From NCBI GenBank assembly GCA_035369845.1, contig DAOOVD010000010.1:1-54616 (forward strand): 54,616 bases of DNA, given 5' to 3'. Positions within the stretch are counted from its first letter, which is position 1. Every line of letters begins with the position of its first letter. The position numbers were made by a program, and so were the translations under genes. The notes beneath the pieces are model-generated. The model saw nothing but the letters and a program-made list of their open reading frames with translations. It did not search any database and had not been told where the DNA came from. Of this stretch, positions 51,477 through 54,616 are shown piece after piece. The stretch comes from DAOOVD01 sp035369845 (GTDB lineage Bacteria; Bacillota; Desulfotomaculia; Desulfotomaculales; Pelotomaculaceae).

Positions 51477-53579
51477 ATGTTTTTGGAGAAATTGGTTTCT
51501 ATCGGTGAGCCTTTCCTGGCTCACGGCATGGCACCTGCCGAAACCCTCCACCAGGTTACGGATGTCTCTACTGACGGAAGGTTTCTCGAAAATGTCATCG
51601 TTGTTGAGTTAGCTCGCGAGGAAGAACGGCTGAAGTACGCTACCCTGCCCCTCATGACCTGGGGCGGATACGATGAGGTAGAAGGTGGGGGAAAAAAGAA
51701 AGGCGGCAAGAAAAAAAGGGCGGCATTCGCAGCGGATACCGCTCGCGGCCTGGCCTTGCCCTATACCCTGGCTTCTGGCGGTAGTCCCACCGTGTCCCAG
51801 GGGCGCTACGGGGTAGCCGTATACCCGGCTTACCCCAGTAGTGTATCTAAAATGACGGTCTCAGACGAGGTAGCCAGGTTTCTCCGCAAGAGGCTGGACA
51901 AGACCATCAACCTGCCTGTTGACATATCTGGAAATGATCTGGAGGCCATTGCCGGGCAGGTTAGCGGCCTGATGGAGAAAATTAACGTACAAGTGGTTGC
52001 TAGGGAGAATCAGGGGTACGCCCTGATTGCCCTGATATTTCCTGATAGCGGAGGTCCTTATCTTTATGTCCATAGAGCGCCGGTAAAGGGCGAACGCCAG
52101 TACATCCTGGTAGGTGAAAGTATACTCTTTCCGGGTAAATATATCGTCGCCGACGTTGCCCGGTTGGAGAAGTGCTTTTGGGAGTCCAAGATGGCCGAGG
52201 GGATGGAGAAGGGACGGCGGGAAAAATGCTCCATCTGCGGCAGGCAGGAAGAGTCGGTTTCACCTTATTGTAAAGCCTGGAACTGGCTCAGTTACACCTG
52301 GGACGCGCCCCTTTCGGAGAAATTCCGGGGAAATGAGCCGGATCTGGCCGGAGCAGTGGGAGCCTTGTGCCGGTCGTGCTATTCATCGCTAATCATGGGA
52401 GCGGGTATTTTTAGCGAGATTTCAGCCCCCCTGCCTTATTACCTGACCAAGGAGCTTTTTCTCCCGGTGGCCTCGGCAGCCGGCAGGGATGCAGCCAAAA
52501 AGTCCAAAGCCAGACCTCCTGCCATCCACGGTTGCGCCCTCGTTTTACCCTTCCAAAGAGGGATAGACACTGCTGAGAGCGGGGAGATGCTGAAGGAGGC
52601 TCTGGATGCCTTTCGCAGCAAAAACATGCGCAAGGATAAAAACGACCTGGCCCTTGCCGCTATCACCGGCTTTGAAGCCGTTTTACCCGGTGATTTCAAC
52701 AGCGACGATTACCGCCTGACCATCGTTTACTACCAGGCATCCCAGGCCGATGTTCAGCTGCGGGCGGTGATCGAGGATGTACTGCCTTCCACGGTGAGAA
52801 TTCTGGCCGGCTATATGCCCCAGGTGGCCGACGAGGCGGCGGAAGTCAAGCGGAAGATAGCCGTTACAGAAACCGACTTCACGGCGGACAATTACCGCTC
52901 CTTAATCTATATCTTAATTAGGGCCTATGGCGGCGGCTACCTGTGGCACACCCTGCGGTCTGTTTTAAACCGGCGGCCGTTGAGCAGGGAAAGGTTTGTG
53001 CGGGGGGCTGCCCTGCGCATGAACGGTTATGCCGGCCGGTCTGACGACAGTTCTTTCTGGAGTTTAAGGGAAGAGGTGGCTTTTTACCTGGCTTTCAGGA
53101 GATTTTTGAACTTCTATGGCAAAGAGATTTTAAAGGAGGGTTCCGCTGTGCCAGACTGGCGTCAAATGCTGGACAAGATTGCCAAAACAGCACCTGACCA
53201 ATTAACTTTCAGTAGTGTGGAGGAACTGGGCTTCGCTGCCGGGTACCTCACCAACCGTTTTGGGCGCTGGTATTATTATAATACCGGTGGGGGTAAGGAA
53301 AAAAGGTCAGAGGGAAAGGATTTTATCAAACATCGGGTAATGACTTTTGGTTCCAGGCTAACTCCGGACATGGTCTGGCGCAAGGCCTTGAGCCGCTTTC
53401 AGGAATATGCCTTCAAGCTGGACATCAATATGCCTGATGATTTTCGGCGTCGCGCCGGGGTGGTGGAAAGTGAATTTCGGCGCCTGCGCCAGCAGGTGGA
53501 AAGAAACCGGGATGAGTTTATGGGTGCTTTTTGGAGCGGCTATATGCTGGCACCCGAGGCCGCTAAAGAAGGGAGTTGA
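51477..53579 (+). CDS. Second Cas8-like large subunit (type I)
   Basis: About 700 residues, not close to the first cas8. A CSICG...CRSC zinc-finger pair lies at about 247-310. A basic KKKGGKKKR patch is near 66-75. The last ~75 residues (KDFIKHRVMTFGSRLTPDMV and on) are helical and could act as a Cas11 small subunit. Its position directly before a Csh2-like cas7 supports a Cas8b role. I prefer ATG 51477 over GTG 51465 because GGTGG then gives 9-base spacing. It probably belongs to a second Cascade whose remaining genes lie beyond the window. Confidence 0.72.
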   Translation: MFLEKLVSIGEPFLAHGMAPAETLHQVTDVSTDGRFLENVIVVELAREEERLKYATLPLMTWGGYDEVEGGGKKKGGKKKRAAFAADTARGLALPYTLASGGSPTVSQGRYGVAVYPAYPSSVSKMTVSDEVARFLRKRLDKTINLPVDISGNDLEAIAGQVSGLMEKINVQVVARENQGYALIALIFPDSGGPYLYVHRAPVKGERQYILVGESILFPGKYIVADVARLEKCFWESKMAEGMEKGRREKCSICGRQEESVSPYCKAWNWLSYTWDAPLSEKFRGNEPDLAGAVGALCRSCYSSLIMGAGIFSEISAPLPYYLTKELFLPVASAAGRDAAKKSKARPPAIHGCALVLPFQRGIDTAESGEMLKEALDAFRSKNMRKDKNDLALAAITGFEAVLPGDFNSDDYRLTIVYYQASQADVQLRAVIEDVLPSTVRILAGYMPQVADEAAEVKRKIAVTETDFTADNYRSLIYILIRAYGGGYLWHTLRSVLNRRPLSRERFVRGAALRMNGYAGRSDDSSFWSLREEVAFYLAFRRFLNFYGKEILKEGSAVPDWRQMLDKIAKTAPDQLTFSSVEELGFAAGYLTNRFGRWYYYNTGGGKEKRSEGKDFIKHRVMTFGSRLTPDMVWRKALSRFQEYAFKLDINMPDDFRRRAGVVESEFRRLRQQVERNRDEFMGAFWSGYMLAPEAAKEGS

Positions 53580-53674
53580 AAAGGTTAATAACATCTTTTC
53601 TTGTTGCTTTAATTGTATAATCAACAGGTTTTTATAAATTGTTTTATAAAATTTCCGAAAGGGGGATTATTTAA

Positions 53675-54616
53675 ATGGCAGTTAACAGCGGGGAAATTTT
53701 GTTTGTCAAGGCTGTGAAGGACGGGATACCGAACCGGGATCCTTTGAATGACTCCGACGCCAGGCGCATTTTCGGTGAGGACGACGGCAGGATATCCCTT
53801 TCCGACGTCAGCATTAAAAGGGACGTGCGGGACTATGTACTGGCCAGGTACCCGGACGGGGGCGGTGACGGCGGCCGCTACTACGTCTTCTGCCGGGAAG
53901 AGAGAAAAGCAGACGGCAAATTGCTTGGGCGGGACGGGCTGGCGGAGGCTATTTTGGAAAAGGCGGGCCGTAAGGAACACCCGGACAAGCCTGCAGCCTT
54001 GCTGGAGTCTGCCTTCGATATGCGGGTTTTTGGTGCCGTTTTCGCTGTGTCCAAAAAAAGTTTTCATAAGACCGGCCCGGTTCAGTTTGGCTGGGCGCAT
54101 TCCCTGCACCCGGTGGAGACCAGGTATGTCCAGGGAACAGTAGTCATGCCCAGCCGTGACATCAGTGACGCCGGTGGAGATGAAGGGAAAGAGCAGGGCA
54201 CCATCTGGACCACCTACACTCTGCCTTTTGCCGTCTTTGCCATGCCGGGAGTGATCAACGCCTCCATAGCGGAGGAGACTAAAATGAGCGGGGAGGACCT
54301 GGAACTGCTGCTGGAAGGACTCTGGAAAGGCACATTGCACAGGCAGGCCCGCGGCCGGGGCATTCAGCAGCCTCTCTTGTTAATTCACGTGGAATACAAA
54401 GACAGGTTTTTCCGCATCGGTTACCTGGAGGAACACCTCAACCTGGAGCCGGGGCGGGAGGCCTGGCTTGGCGGACAGCCGCCCACATCCCTGGAGGAAG
54501 TGACCCTGGATATTTCAAAATTAGCCGATCTCATCGGCAGTAACAGCCCCTGCTGCGACAAGATCGCCAGGGCGCGCTGGATAAAAACTCCAGGCTTAAA
54601 GACAAAAGGTGAATTG
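53675..54616 (+). CDS. cas7: Second Cas7 (Csh2-like), incomplete at the window end
   Basis: The frame is open for 314 codons from ATG 53675, after GAAAGGGGGATT, to the last base, with no stop. AVKDGIPNRDPLNDSDARRIFGEDDG at the N-terminus replaces the NPNGDPD of the first Cas7. VRDYVLARYP, AFDMRVFGAVFAVSKKSFHKTGPVQFGWAHSLHP and EEQGT-like KEQGTIWTTYTLPFAVFAMPGVIN all match Csh2/Csd2 proteins. It differs enough from the first Cas7 to belong to a separate complex with the second Cas8. Confidence 0.9.
   Translation, partial: MAVNSGEILFVKAVKDGIPNRDPLNDSDARRIFGEDDGRISLSDVSIKRDVRDYVLARYPDGGGDGGRYYVFCREERKADGKLLGRDGLAEAILEKAGRKEHPDKPAALLESAFDMRVFGAVFAVSKKSFHKTGPVQFGWAHSLHPVETRYVQGTVVMPSRDISDAGGDEGKEQGTIWTTYTLPFAVFAMPGVINASIAEETKMSGEDLELLLEGLWKGTLHRQARGRGIQQPLLLIHVEYKDRFFRIGYLEEHLNLEPGREAWLGGQPPTSLEEVTLDISKLADLIGSNSPCCDKIARARWIKTPGLKTKGEL

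Noticed and set aside
53576..53621. Promoter before the second cas7 (TATAAT at 53616)
   Set aside because: The -10 hexamer is perfect, but no -35 lies at 16-18 bases and TTGAAA is 34 bases away, so I do not call it.
1..54616. tRNA, rRNA, cas1/cas2/cas4 and hutH
   Set aside because: Looked for on both strands and not found in the window; this says nothing about the rest of the genome.

Overview
The window reads as one contig from a moderately GC-rich, anaerobic Firmicute, most like the Pelotomaculum/Desulfotomaculum group (inference). Supporting signs are strong Shine-Dalgarno sites with many TTG/GTG starts, a HutP antiterminator (a Firmicutes regulator), a HypB hydrogenase/nickel maturation GTPase, HD-GYP signalling and combined type III-B and type I-B CRISPR loci. 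No 16S rRNA or tRNA is present to confirm this.

1-13 kb holds housekeeping and signalling genes: a HypB variant, a YycJ-like metallo-hydrolase, a short alpha-glucan phosphorylase, a cell-wall amidase, a CofE-like protein and an Orn/Lys/Arg decarboxylase. A minus-strand signalling set follows: a hybrid histidine kinase with an N-terminal Rossmann domain, a GAF/HD-GYP protein and a CheY-like receiver. An acyl-CoA ligase lies upstream. A dispersed MITE-like repeat family is seen near 30, 3.8-4.1 kb and 17.9-18.0 kb.

13.4-31.6 kb is a catabolic island. The plus-strand run is AcnX large and small subunits, a HisD-like dehydrogenase, a ribose-type ABC importer (ATPase, permease, binding lipoprotein), a second divergent HisD-like dehydrogenase, a zinc MDR dehydrogenase, a HisC-like aminotransferase, then HutU, HutI, FtcD and FchA. 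These last four take urocanate to glutamate and C1-tetrahydrofolate. No HutH (histidine ammonia-lyase) is present. Facing them on the minus strand is HutP, followed by a triplet array fitting the HutP RNA-binding rule, a terminator hairpin, a D-2-hydroxyacid dehydrogenase and a LarA-like nickel racemase. The arrangement copies the hutP-terminator-hut layout of Bacillus but places hydroxyacid genes behind the switch.

31.8-33.5 kb carries a small membrane protein and an M24 peptidase-like protein. From 33.56 kb to the end the window is a CRISPR island. It has a degenerate mini-array, a CARF-LuxR-type HTH fusion, a Card1/Can2-like CARF nuclease, Csx15, a complete Cmr set (cas10-cmr3-cmr1-cmr4-cmr5-cmr6) and two tandem cas6 genes. 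The second cas6 runs into a broken AbiE-type toxin on the other strand. Then come a type I-B module (cas8-cas7-cas5-cas3) and the beginning of a second type I module (cas8-cas7), with cas7 cut by the window end. No cas1, cas2 or cas4 is in view.
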